From: Amoebidium appalachense
Lineage: Eukaryota; Ichthyosporea
Direction of reading: 5' to 3'
DNA length: 64,000 bases
Assembly (NCBI GenBank): GCA_963693365.1
Contig: CAVNZM010000015.1
Coordinates: forward strand, 992,001 to 1,056,000
Notes under the pieces: model-generated
What the model was told of the DNA's origin: nothing
What the model saw: the letters and a program-made list of their open reading frames with translations, nothing else
The model's database searches: none
Program-made: the position numbers and the translations under genes
Shown: piece by piece, positions 28,728 to 38,549 of the stretch
Layout of the letters: every line of letters begins with the position of its first letter
Position numbering within the stretch: position 1 is the stretch's first letter

Positions 28728-31085
28728 CTCCCCCCCTTGTCGGGAGCCTGGTGGTGTCGTTAGACAAGCAAACCACCAGGCTGAGAGGCGATAAACAACC
28801 TTCAGCGAGAATTCTTGTGTGTGCCGAGCTGCTGGACAGAACAGAGCAAGGACGGTGGAATAGAGTTGTGCACGTCTATGAGCACTTCTTCATTTGCCAA
28901 AACGTAAATTCATGCAGCATTCTTCTGTGATTTCATTTTCGTGGCGAAGATTGTTGCAGAGTGTGCGTGCGAATAATTCGCTAAGCCTTCGTCTCTGTGC
29001 TTGGCTTTTCTGTAGAAGTAGTATTTTCCTTTTTGGGAATTTTTCCTTTTTAGGATACTCCCGCAGATTCGTTTTCAATTGCGAGTAATTTGGTTGTGTG
29101 GATGAATGATCATACCAAACATTCGATAATGAATATAACTCGAGCCTTAGGTCACTTCGTAGCTCAGGTAGTGGTGGATAGCTTCAAGGCTTAGCCACTG
29201 CTCCTTATCCCGGTTCTACCATAAGACTGTAAGGCGAGTCACCATGGCCGGAAAAGCCGCTTCTTTCATGAACAAATAGCACTTCTTTCCTTTCAGCTTT
29301 AACTCTGCATCATCGGAGCTGGGAAAAACATGAATAAAAATGCCCAAGTGTTCTTCGTTGGGCGACATAAAGAAATATATCACCCGTCAGAACCAGTAAA
29401 AGCCCGGTTCATAATTCATAAGAAGAGGGTAGGCAAAGCAAGCCTCCTTCAGAAAACACATGCTTCCATTCGTGAGCAGTTTTCGTATCCCATTTGCCAG
29501 CCATTTTCGTTGAGCAGGGGGATTCCAGGCATAATACATTCTTCTGGAGGCTTGGCCTAAAAAGAAAAGTCGTCGGAGTCGCCCTTTCTTTTGTAAGCAA
29601 CTTCGTGAGCGCGCTTCGTGTTTTCATATCCTCCAGTGCAGGTCTGGATGGTGCCCCATCCTCTGCTTCATTTGTAGGTGGCCCTACTGTAGGTTCTGTT
29701 CGTTGTGTGGAATACCAAAACCATTCGTATTCGTGGAACTGCTTTGTGCTGTGCTTGCTTTCGTGTTGGTGTTCATGAAGTTACCCCGTTCACACACCCT
29801 ACTTCTTACATACATTAGATGTAAGTAGCTGCCTGGTGAGTGTGTGGTTCGTGTTCGTGGCATTCTTCTGTTCCTTCGTGAGAAGAATATTCGTTTTAGC
29901 AGAGGTGCCCAATAAGGCAGCTTGTGGGGTTGTCTCCCGCATGTGCCCATTGGTGGGGTATGCACGTGCTAAATTGTTACAGTGTCATCATATTGCAAGG
30001 GAATAACATGGTCACCTCCGTACCAGGGCCTAGTAGGTACACATGATGGTCCGATGTGTTAGTCAACAACACCTTGCATTCGTATTCGTATTTGTCTTCC
30101 ACGTCACTTTCTTCAGTAGTGAAGGAGGGTATTCGTAATTCGAAACTGAAAGGCTTCCAGCCAAAATACTGACACTGTATGCTGGGGTTGTGAGGGAACG
30201 GTGCCCATACCACATTCTTTTGTTCTGGTGGGGGTGTGCCGGCAGCTAGTGCAAGGCTTGACAGTGTAATTGGTATGTTACACAGTATTGCCACAGACGG
30301 GCATTCACCTTAAAATTCGTACCCAACACCTTCTTTGTTTTTCACATGCATGAACAAAAGTTCTGCATCGACTTTATTACATGCCTTTTGTGCACCAAGA
30401 GTGCAAATTCGTTAGGGCGTGGCACCAGGAAGGGCCGCCATACATGAGGCATATGTTCGTAATGTGTTTAGGCATGCCAGCATACATTCATGCGCATGTT
30501 GTGCATCCTGTGCGCTAAACTATGGGGCATGCTGTATTCGAAAACAGCAAGAAATTCGAAGCATGCATGCAAAACTACTTTCACAGCACCTTATGTCCTC
30601 AATGCTATAGGAACAGCGACTATCTTCTTCTTTAAATGCATTCGTGCTGAAAGTGGCCGTGCATCTGGCTTGCGAGTGTGGAGGTGCATGCGGTGGCATG
30701 GACACGATGACAGTGTGCAATAGCGCAATGCACGCAAGGGCAACGGTTTTATTTTCTTCCTAACATAGAGGGGGCTGTGTGCATTGCAACCCAAGCAGTG
30801 TTGTGCAATGCTGTGCTTATACAGCTATGGCTAGCACCAGAGTCGACAACTACTGTGACTAGCTTCCCATGCACATACATTCGCGCAAGTGTGGCTGTGC
30901 ATTTATTTTCGTGGGTTAATGTGCACACAGTGGCATTTTCATGCCGTGGTTCTGCAATGGAGGAGTGCACACGGTCAGCAAAATGCACATTTTTCTTTTT
31001 GCGCGGGGGCGGGGTGTGCGTGTGCATGGGGGGGTCAGTACACGGGGGTAACTGTTCGTGGGGGGGTGGGGCACATGCAGACTCC
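28728..31085 (-). pseudogene. Decayed inverted pol copy of the outer gypsy element
   Basis: Read on the minus strand, this starts at the protease (30,808-31,083, about 98% identical to 33,117-33,400 of the rightward copy: RKKKNVHFADRV, VVVDSGASHSCIS). It passes through the protease-RT linker (29,977-30,294: EYECKVLLTNTSDHHVYL; 29,684-29,965: KASTAQSSSTNTNGFG). It reaches the segment just before RT (29,409-29,627: EWKHVFSEGG) and then jumps to the 3' end of the element (polypurine tract beside the LTR). RT, RNase H, integrase and chromodomain are missing. There are many stops and shifts outside the 280-bp near-identical arm. In the linker this copy keeps one frame where the rightward copy is shifted. 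Confidence 0.8.
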
Positions 31086-31089
31086 GGGG

Positions 31090-32964
31090 CAGGGCACGAA
31101 AACACTCCCCACCCCTCCCCCTACACAGCCTCGTGCTCCCCAGAAACCGAACACGATCACAAAACCCAACACACACACGAACACAAAGGCAACTACGAAG
31201 CCCACTGGCAACGAACAAACGAAGCCCAACGAAAGCACGAAACCCAAAGACAAAACGAAGCGCAACGAACACACGAAAACCAACGAACATACGAACACCA
31301 ACGAACACACGAACACCAACAAACACACGAACGAACTTCAAGTAGCAACGAAGGAAAAAACGAAACAAGACCGGGACACTGCCACAGCTCTGGCAGAGGT
31401 GCGGGGCCGTGTTCTCTCCAAGTTCTATCGTATTGAAACTCTGAGACGTGCCATTCAAACTGCAATCGATGCTGGGCGGCCTGTGATGGACCTCGAAGCT
31501 GATGTCGCGCAGATTTACAGTGAGATTTCGCAGATGGAAGACACCACACTGTCTAGAATGTTGTGCACGTCCGCGAAATGGTCTGAGTTGGAGCGGGAAG
31601 CACAGTTGGTGGCTGAGGCACGTGTGAAAAATACGACGGTGCCCACCACCCCCCGTCCTCCCCCACCCACCACAGGCAAGAAGCCTTTGTCCCCGGTCCC
31701 ATCTGGGTGCACTGATCCCAAGGTAATTGCACCTCCCGCACCCCCCACTAAATTTACATATAAGGATGTGCTTGCGCGCACACTCAGCTACACTGATTCT
31801 GATGCTGAAAATGAAGAAAAACACGAACAAAGTTACGAAGACACACCCACAAACGAAAACGAACACATGACTGCGAAAGTGCACGAAGAAGATCACTTCG
31901 ACCAGCCTAAAGCACCCGTATTTAACGAAATCCCCCTTGCAGGATCCCCTCTGGCGTCTGCAGGTGGACTGGCAGGCACGCCAAGTCGCCCGAGAGGCTC
32001 TGATGTCAGCACAGGCTCAGGAGGTAAGGCTGGGTCTATATTGAACAAGCACTTTGCAGAGCACGAAAAACTGTGGTTGCACCCTCTCCGCCAGTTGCAT
32101 GCATCCGAATACGGCCCCATCTTGGCTGCATTGAAACTACCAGAATACAAGGGTGACTTGCAGGATAAATGCACGGTGATTGAATGGCTGCACGAATTTT
32201 CCCAGCAGATGTTTTGCATTGCAGGGGTCCCCCCCACACTTGCTGTTCGCTGGGCGGTGCAGTGCTTTCCTCTTGCTTCCCCCGCCCGTGTGTGGTACAC
32301 GAATTTTACCAGGACACAGGGAGAACTCACGTTTGATGCATTTGCACATGCACTAGTTACGAAATTTCACGACCAGCGTGTGCAAGAGGCACTCAGTGCC
32401 GAATTAAATGCACTCAAACAAGGCAAGCAAAAGGTGGCCGAATTTGCAAGCAGGCATGCGCGTTTGTGGGCACGTGTGTACCCCCTTAAGTCTGAGGCAC
32501 ACCAAATTTTGGATTTGTCTCACCGATTGGGTGGGGAAGACGAACAAGAATTTCGCAAATATCAACTCAGACAAACACGAAAAGAAGAAGAATTGACCCT
32601 GTCTGGAGTTGTTGCCTATCTCGCAGAAAAAGAAAGAGACAGGCACACACGAACCCCATCCACCATTCTAACACAGAAACCCCCCACAAAACAGCAACCC
32701 GGTGGTGGATCTGGTGCCAGCGAGAAGCCGTCTATTTTTTCGCGCATGGGCACCACCCCCTGCAACCGTGGGTGCAAGTACGGCAGCCACGCCGAAGGCA
32801 AGACGTGCCCGGCCCTCAAATTCGAATGCCACTCCTGCAAGCAGAAGGGGCACTTTGGGGGGTCACCAATTTGCCCCAAGTACGACCCCAACTTTAAGAA
32901 GGGAACCCGCAAGGCAGAGATTGAGGCTAATCGGGCCAAGTTCAAGAGAGCACGTGTAGAATAG
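31090..32964 (+). CDS. Gypsy gag (capsid and nucleocapsid)
   Basis: The frame is open from 30,889, but the first 200 bp are antisense protease from the inverted arm, so the gag-derived part starts at about 31,090 and its native start is lost. Residues from 31,140 to 31,350 are a Lys/Asn/Thr/Glu/His low-complexity stretch built on the DNA word ACGAA. The retrotransposon gag domain follows at about 32,050-32,560 (WLHPLRQLHAS, then VIEWLHEFSQQMF, and a WYTNFTRTQGELTFDAF core). A zinc-binding region at 32,755-32,880 carries a C-x2-C-x4-H-x6-C knuckle (CHSCKQKGHFGGSPIC) after a CNRGC...C cluster. The frame ends in TAG at 32,962 and then stays open for another 88 codons towards protease, suggesting stop readthrough or a point mutation. 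Confidence 0.88.
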   Translation, partial: QGTKTLPTPPPTQPRAPQKPNTITKPNTHTNTKATTKPTGNEQTKPNESTKPKDKTKRNEHTKTNEHTNTNEHTNTNKHTNELQVATKEKTKQDRDTATALAEVRGRVLSKFYRIETLRRAIQTAIDAGRPVMDLEADVAQIYSEISQMEDTTLSRMLCTSAKWSELEREAQLVAEARVKNTTVPTTPRPPPPTTGKKPLSPVPSGCTDPKVIAPPAPPTKFTYKDVLARTLSYTDSDAENEEKHEQSYEDTPTNENEHMTAKVHEEDHFDQPKAPVFNEIPLAGSPLASAGGLAGTPSRPRGSDVSTGSGGKAGSILNKHFAEHEKLWLHPLRQLHASEYGPILAALKLPEYKGDLQDKCTVIEWLHEFSQQMFCIAGVPPTLAVRWAVQCFPLASPARVWYTNFTRTQGELTFDAFAHALVTKFHDQRVQEALSAELNALKQGKQKVAEFASRHARLWARVYPLKSEAHQILDLSHRLGGEDEQEFRKYQLRQTRKEEELTLSGVVAYLAEKERDRHTRTPSTILTQKPPTKQQPGGGSGASEKPSIFSRMGTTPCNRGCKYGSHAEGKTCPALKFECHSCKQKGHFGGSPICPKYDPNFKKGTRKAEIEANRAKFKRARVE

Positions 32965-33076
32965 GAAGGCGGGCAAGGGACTGGTCTCTCCCCAGTAGAA
33001 CATAATGTATTTGATTTAATAGCAGAGCTGGAACTGTGTTCCCCTCTGGCAGATAAATTGCAAAATAAATCTACTG

Positions 33077-33958
33077 GTGCGGAAATTTCTGTTGTCTCGG
33101 AGCCCTCCCACGAATCTGCATGTGCCCCAACCCCCCACGAACAGTTACCCCCGTGTACTGACCCCCCCATGCACACCGCACACCCCGCCCCCGCGCAAAA
33201 AGAAAAATGTGCATTTTGCTGACCGTGTGCACTCCTCCATTGCAGAACCACGGCATGAAAATGCCACTGTGTGCACATTAACCCACGAAAATAAATGCAC
33301 AGCCACACTTGCGCGAATGTATGTGCATGGGAAGCTAGTCACAGTAGTTGTCGACTCTGGTGCTAGCCATAGCTGTATAAGCACAGCATTTTACGAATCT
33401 CTCCCTGTAGTGGCAAGAAAACGAATTCAGCATGTTCCTAATTTTAGTGTACTGGATGCACAAAGTAACGAAATGACATGCCAAGGAAGTATATCTCTCA
33501 CTCTCGCCATTCCCAACGAATCTGCTCTAGTGGTGCACAGATGGCATGTGATTGATAATCTACCATATGATGCCTTATTAGGTGTTGATTTCATGGGGCC
33601 ACAACAGGGACGAATTGATTACGGTGCTGCAGAACTTTCGTTCATGTATGCTAAGGGAAATCGCAGGTGCAGTATTCCGGTGTGGTGGTTGCGTGGGAGT
33701 GCGGAGGAGACAGCTGTTTCTCGCGTATTAATTACCACCACAGGTATTCACCTCCCGGTAGATGCGTCAAATATCGCAACGTGTAAAATAAAACTCGCTG
33801 CCGGCGCACCACCACCACGAACTTTAGACTGTTGTATGGGCACAGTGGTTCCATGTGGTCCACTTAATTCACGGGCTTACACAACAGCATGCAGTGTCAC
33901 CAGTTTAGCTCGAATTTCGAATAACGAACCCCCCTCTCCACTAGCGAAGAAAGTGTGA
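33077..33958 (+). CDS. Gypsy protease region of pol
   Basis: A retropepsin-like aspartic protease lies here, active site VVDSGASHSCI at about 33,350, followed by DALLGVDFMG, the second conserved strand (hydrophobic-LLG-D). There is no ATG at the 5' end, so it is part of a gag-pol polyprotein and not a separate gene. Relative to the gag frame there is a shift in the C-rich stretch near 33,165-33,200. At its 3' end it overlaps the RT frame by four bases. Comparison with the inverted copy places the shift in the CCCCCC run near 33,928-33,933. Both shifts lie in C homopolymers, so mutation or sequencing error is as likely as programmed frameshifting. Confidence 0.85.
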   Translation: MRKFLLSRSPPTNLHVPQPPTNSYPRVLTPPCTPHTPPPRKKKNVHFADRVHSSIAEPRHENATVCTLTHENKCTATLARMYVHGKLVTVVVDSGASHSCISTAFYESLPVVARKRIQHVPNFSVLDAQSNEMTCQGSISLTLAIPNESALVVHRWHVIDNLPYDALLGVDFMGPQQGRIDYGAAELSFMYAKGNRRCSIPVWWLRGSAEETAVSRVLITTTGIHLPVDASNIATCKIKLAAGAPPPRTLDCCMGTVVPCGPLNSRAYTTACSVTSLARISNNEPPSPLAKKV

Positions 33959-36900
33959 TCGAGGACGAATACGAATGCAAGGTGTTGTTGACTAACACAT
34001 CGGACCATCATGTGTACCTAGGCCCTGGTACGGAGGTGGCCATGTTTATTCCCTTGCAATCAGATGACACTGTTACTCTTTTAGCACGTCCACACTCCGG
34101 TAATGGAACCAGGAGGGCGACAACCCCACACCCTGGCCATCCATTAGGTACCTCTGCTAAAACGAACTTTTCTTCGCAGGAATCAACCGAAGAACCCACC
34201 GAACACGAACCACACACTTTCCAGGCGGCTACTAATATTAACGGTAGTATTAAGGTGTGTGAACGGAGTAAAATTATGAATATGAGTACGAAAGAGAACA
34301 CCACACAGCGCAGTTCCACGAAAATGAATGGTTTTGGTAATCCAGCACGAACAAAACCAGAGGTAGGGCCACCTACTATCGAAGCAGCAGATGGGGCACC
34401 ATCTACCACTGCACTGGAGGATACGAATAATTTACGAAAGCGTACGCACGAATGTACCTCCGACGGGGAAGCCGCCACAGACGACGACTTGCCTTTTGGG
34501 GTCAAACCTCCAGAAGAATACGACATGCCTGGAACTCCCCCAGACCAACGGAAACCGTTGGCGAAACGGATACGAAAACTGCTTAAGAAATGGAAGCATG
34601 TGTTCTCTGCACACGACAACGACTTTGGTTTGAGTACCTTAGACGAACTGTCGATCGAAGTAACTACCACCATACCACAGTACCGCAGGCCCTATAACAT
34701 CCCACATCACCTTCGCGATAGCCTACACAAACAAATTCAAAATTGGGTAGAGTTTGGAGTGATTGAGCCTGCGTCCAGCCCTTACTCCGCTCCGATGGTG
34801 TTGGTGGCGAAAAAGGACGGGTCTTTAAGAGTCTGCATTGATTTTAGAATGCTGAACTTGATTACGAAGAAAGACGGTTACCCTTTACCACGAATTGACA
34901 TGGCTCTGGGTATGCTCAGAGGTGCCCGCGTGTTTTCCGCACTTGATTTAAACGGTGATTACCACCAAGTCAAAGTAGCCGATAACGACAAAGAAAAACT
35001 TGCATTTACCACCCCCTGGGGGCAGTATCAATTCGCACGCGCACCTTTTGGAGTAAGTAACATGCCTGCTGTCTTTTCAAGGATGATGAACCGTGTATTC
35101 GCTGGTATGCTGTGGACACATGTACTCATATATCTCGATGATATATTAGTTATGTCACCCACTATCGAAGAACATTTTGGGCATTTAGATTCATGTTTTT
35201 CCCGGCTCTGTGATGCAGGATTAAAACTGAAAGGCAGAAAATGCTCTTTGTTCATGGAAGAAGTTGGCTATTTAGGCCATCGCGTATGCCCGGATGGTAT
35301 TAAGGTAGACCCAGAAAAAGTGGCAGCAATAAAGAATAAAAGCTACCCACAAAATTTATCTGAGCTACGAAGTGACCTCGGGTTATTTTCATATTATCGA
35401 ATATTTGTGGACGATTTCAGCCATACGGCTGAACCACTCACGCGAATGCTGGGCACCTCGAAGGAGGATTCAGAATTACTAAAACGAATTCACGCAAAAA
35501 TGCCCCCCTCTACGAAACCCGCCAAACGCAACGGCAGCGCAAAACAACAAAAAGACGAAGCAAAAAATTTGCACGCCGATTCTGCAGCTATTTTGGCCAC
35601 GAAAAAGAAAGCACAGAAAAATGCTGCATGGGTGTGGGGTACGGAACAGGAGAAAGCATACGATACCCTTAAGAATGCGTTAATTAATGCACCTGTGCTT
35701 GCTCACCCCGATTTCACCAAACCTTTTATTGTTGACTCAGATGCTTCACAGTATGCTCTGGGCGCAGTGATTTCGCAGGTAGGTGATGACGGCAAAGAAC
35801 GACCCATAGCTTATGCTAGCAGAACACTCTCTAAGAGTGAACGAAATTATGCGGCGAATAAAAGGGAAGCCTTAGGTGTGTATTGGGCTGTGTGCAAAGC
35901 ATTTCGCGCTTACACCTATGGGGCTCCTTTCTTGTTACGAACCGACCACTCCAGCTTGACGCGCATTCTGTCTACCGGCGATGCACCGGAACCTGTTGTT
36001 GCAGGCTGGCAAATGGCGCTTTCCGCATACACATACGAAATTCAGCACAGGGCGGGCAAACACCACAGCAATGCTGATGGACTCTCTCGGCCATCTAAAG
36101 AAAATGCGCAACCAGGACCCGAAGATACTGAGCTGACATACCCCTCACTGATCGGCACAGTCTCGGGCTCGTCCACGGTGTTTGCGGTAACACGCTCCGC
36201 CGCAGCGACAGCGCAGGCACAAGCTGCCACCCACCCACCCCCAGCTGAACCCACGAAACCTAATACCACGCCGCCAGAATTTATTCCCCCAAAAGCGGAT
36301 GGACGAATGCCCACCTATGAACAGTATGTGTCAGCACAGAAGGCTGATAAACACATTGCGAAAGTCAGGGCCTACCTGGAAAAAGCACCGGGCTACGAAT
36401 TATTTGGCAACGAAATCGCGATGGAAGCTAGTCGCTGCACCATAGACAATGACCTTGTGTATGTGTGGGTCCTAGAACAGCGTGGCCCCCGCAAACCCAG
36501 CAAGGAACCACGAATTTGGGTGCCGTCTACGCTTGTGCGCCTCGTTTTGGCCGCATGTCACGACGCCCCAACCGCAGGTCACCTCGACGCAGCACGCACC
36601 TTCCACCGTGTTACCCAGATAGCATGGTGGCCACGTGTATGGCAAGACTCGGTGCAGTGGGTAACCACATGCAAAGCCTGTCAATACCGGAAGACACCCC
36701 GAATGCAAAAGAAACTACGAATTCACGATGGTTTTATCCCCACCTATCCCTTTCAATACGTGTCTATGGACATTACTGAGATGCCTACGAAATCTGATCT
36801 CAGAGTTTCCCTGTTGGTGTTTCTCGACCTCTTCACTCGCTGGCCGGAAGTGATTTCATTTCACAAAACACCCACAGCCGAAGATGTGGCAAAGGCATTC

Positions 36901-37866
36901 GAAGACTCCATCTACTGCCGTCACGGTCGTCCGGAATTTTTAGTATCAGACAACGGCGCGAATTTGGCAGCTATGTTGGTCACAGATGTCTGTCGAGTGT
37001 TGGCTACAAAACGAATTTTTGCAAGTCCCTACAGCCCCCAGACCAATGGTGCCGTAGAGCGATTCAATCGCACACTTAAGAATATTCTTGCCACTCTCGT
37101 GCAGGATAAACACCACGAATGGATTGACTACTTACCGCAAGTACTGTTTTCCTACCGCACCGCCTACCACTCTTCCTTGGGGGACACGCCATTCTTCATG
37201 CTTTATGGCAGAGATCCGGTCGAGCCCCCCCGCCCCCCAATTGCGGCTTCATGTGGGATGGAGACGGAGGAATACCGTCGAGAACTACTGCAACGAGTGC
37301 AGTATGCCCGGCAAACAGTCACACGAATTATGTCTGAAGCTGCCCGTCGTAGTAAAATCACGGCTAACAAAAATGCTCGTGAACCCACAGAACTCGAGGG
37401 TCTGGTGTTGAAAGCAGTCACAGACTCCACCACCGACCACAGTCTACCCACGGCACTCAGACCTAAATGGGAAGGTCCGTATCGCGTCCTGCGGCGCGTT
37501 ACCGACGCCCCCATGTCTTACGAAATTCAGCGGGTTGGGTCAACGGACACCGTTCGAGCACACGCACGTCACTTGAAGCCGTATTTTCCCCGTGACGACG
37601 TTGATATGACGCCAGCCGACTCTGGTCCGCAAGATTCACCCACCCCCACCTTCGAAGTGGCAAAAATTATTGCCCACAAGTACGACTCGGCAACTGCCCA
37701 AGCCCTTTACAAAGTTCGTTGGAAAGGGTACACGGCTAAGAACGACACCTGGGAACCTCACTCCGGCCTGCAAGACACAGCCGCAGGAGCACTCACAGAC
37801 TACCTAGGTACTTTGGTGGCCGGCCCTGCCAGCCAGCCCGCACGAAAGAAGCGCCGACGTCGCTAA
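33955..37866 (+). CDS. Gypsy RT-RNase H-integrase-chromodomain (chromovirus pol)
   Basis: About 1,300 residues are open without a stop. In order there is an N-terminal linker (to about 220); reverse transcriptase with FSALDLNGDYHQVKV and the YLDDILVMS active site at about residue 394; RNase H with VDSDASQYALGAV, TDHSSL and HHSNADGLSR; and integrase with an H-H-C-C zinc region (CHDAPTAGHLD, CKAC). Integrase also has the D-D-E core (MDITEMP, VSDNGANLA, NGAVERFNRTL) and a GPYRVLRRV module. A C-terminal chromodomain (ALYKVRWKGYTAKNDTWEP) marks a chromovirus, a group that uses this domain to guide integration to marked chromatin. All catalytic residues look intact. Replication still needs a matching 5' LTR and primer site, which this copy lacks. 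Confidence 0.95.
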   Translation: MIEDEYECKVLLTNTSDHHVYLGPGTEVAMFIPLQSDDTVTLLARPHSGNGTRRATTPHPGHPLGTSAKTNFSSQESTEEPTEHEPHTFQAATNINGSIKVCERSKIMNMSTKENTTQRSSTKMNGFGNPARTKPEVGPPTIEAADGAPSTTALEDTNNLRKRTHECTSDGEAATDDDLPFGVKPPEEYDMPGTPPDQRKPLAKRIRKLLKKWKHVFSAHDNDFGLSTLDELSIEVTTTIPQYRRPYNIPHHLRDSLHKQIQNWVEFGVIEPASSPYSAPMVLVAKKDGSLRVCIDFRMLNLITKKDGYPLPRIDMALGMLRGARVFSALDLNGDYHQVKVADNDKEKLAFTTPWGQYQFARAPFGVSNMPAVFSRMMNRVFAGMLWTHVLIYLDDILVMSPTIEEHFGHLDSCFSRLCDAGLKLKGRKCSLFMEEVGYLGHRVCPDGIKVDPEKVAAIKNKSYPQNLSELRSDLGLFSYYRIFVDDFSHTAEPLTRMLGTSKEDSELLKRIHAKMPPSTKPAKRNGSAKQQKDEAKNLHADSAAILATKKKAQKNAAWVWGTEQEKAYDTLKNALINAPVLAHPDFTKPFIVDSDASQYALGAVISQVGDDGKERPIAYASRTLSKSERNYAANKREALGVYWAVCKAFRAYTYGAPFLLRTDHSSLTRILSTGDAPEPVVAGWQMALSAYTYEIQHRAGKHHSNADGLSRPSKENAQPGPEDTELTYPSLIGTVSGSSTVFAVTRSAAATAQAQAATHPPPAEPTKPNTTPPEFIPPKADGRMPTYEQYVSAQKADKHIAKVRAYLEKAPGYELFGNEIAMEASRCTIDNDLVYVWVLEQRGPRKPSKEPRIWVPSTLVRLVLAACHDAPTAGHLDAARTFHRVTQIAWWPRVWQDSVQWVTTCKACQYRKTPRMQKKLRIHDGFIPTYPFQYVSMDITEMPTKSDLRVSLLVFLDLFTRWPEVISFHKTPTAEDVAKAFEDSIYCRHGRPEFLVSDNGANLAAMLVTDVCRVLATKRIFASPYSPQTNGAVERFNRTLKNILATLVQDKHHEWIDYLPQVLFSYRTAYHSSLGDTPFFMLYGRDPVEPPRPPIAASCGMETEEYRRELLQRVQYARQTVTRIMSEAARRSKITANKNAREPTELEGLVLKAVTDSTTDHSLPTALRPKWEGPYRVLRRVTDAPMSYEIQRVGSTDTVRAHARHLKPYFPRDDVDMTPADSGPQDSPTPTFEVAKIIAHKYDSATAQALYKVRWKGYTAKNDTWEPHSGLQDTAAGALTDYLGTLVAGPASQPARKKRRRR

Positions 37867-37920
37867 CTTCCCTCAGCCTGGTGGTTTACCGTCTCCAGAC
37901 CATACCACCAGGCTCCCGAG

Positions 37921-37931
37921 AAGGGGGGGAG
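37921..37931 (+). promoter_or_regulatory. Polypurine tract before the inner 3' LTR
   Basis: AAGGGGGGGAG directly precedes TGTAAACATC. It is the usual plus-strand primer site of LTR elements. The same tract occurs inverted at 28,728-28,738 next to the outer LTR. Confidence 0.75.
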
Positions 37932-38548
37932 TGTAAACATCTGTACACGCCGTACATGTTTACTATTACGAATATACTGTACATATCATAGTGATCACGT
38001 AGATATTGTGTACATATGATCAGATCAATATCACACGCGACAGCCGCGGGCTGCGGCTCACGACTGAGCCGCGGCGCCGGCAATATGCAGTGGCCGTGCA
38101 GTCAGTGTGAACCAATAGAATTCGAGAACCGCTAGGATAGGAATGCAAGTCTCATCCACTACGGAGGCGACATCTATAGCTAAACGAACGGAACCAATAA
38201 GGAAATCAGACCCAGTTGCATAAACCTAAACGGGCTTAAGTATTGACCAATCATTTGCCACAAAGTTATCCTTTTAGTTAGCTTCATGTTATTGGTGCAC
38301 TGTGTGCACATAAAGACGACCGCACTCTTCTGACTGGTCAGAAGTCACGAAGGCATCAATGCCACCCATCCAGATGATCCGGAACCTGGGGGCTATATAA
38401 ACAAGCCGTCCCAGTACGGGGGATCACTCTGAACGAGCATGTCATTAAATAGTAACCTGGCCGCGTGTGCCTTACTACCCGTTCTCTGTCTTTATTCTGA
38501 TTCAGTTGTTCTCTGCCTTATCCCAACTAGTTCAACTGTTTACCGCCA
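37932..38548 (+). repeat. Inner 3' LTR of the rightward gypsy copy
   Basis: It begins TGTAAACATCTGTACACG and shares its last 160 bp or so, inverted, with the outer 480-bp LTRs (CCCGTTCTCTGTCTTTATTC, CCTTATCC). It has TATATAAAC at about 38,394 upstream of CCGTCCCAGTACGGGG. Its upstream part is different and longer. Its end reads CTGTTTAC then CGCCAA, meeting the outer LTR head to head. The outer LTR's expected primer-binding site would begin TTGGCG on the minus strand. Confidence 0.75.
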
Positions 38549-38549
38549 A

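Noticed and set aside
28383-28763. 126-codon frame in the gypsy LTR, repeated at 38,685-39,074
   Set aside because: It is antisense to the LTR's own promoter and identical in both LTRs. No domain was found and it is explained as LTR sequence.
29155-29222. Second tRNA-like stretch (CGTAGCTCAGGTAGTGG...GGTTCTACC)
   Set aside because: It lies in the decayed inverted gypsy arm. The T-arm does not pair and there is no anticodon stem.
31035-31896. Long minus-strand frame opposite gag, rich in Val-Phe-Cys repeats
   Set aside because: It is the complement of the ACGAA-rich gag leader and gag domain, which is clearly coding on the plus strand.
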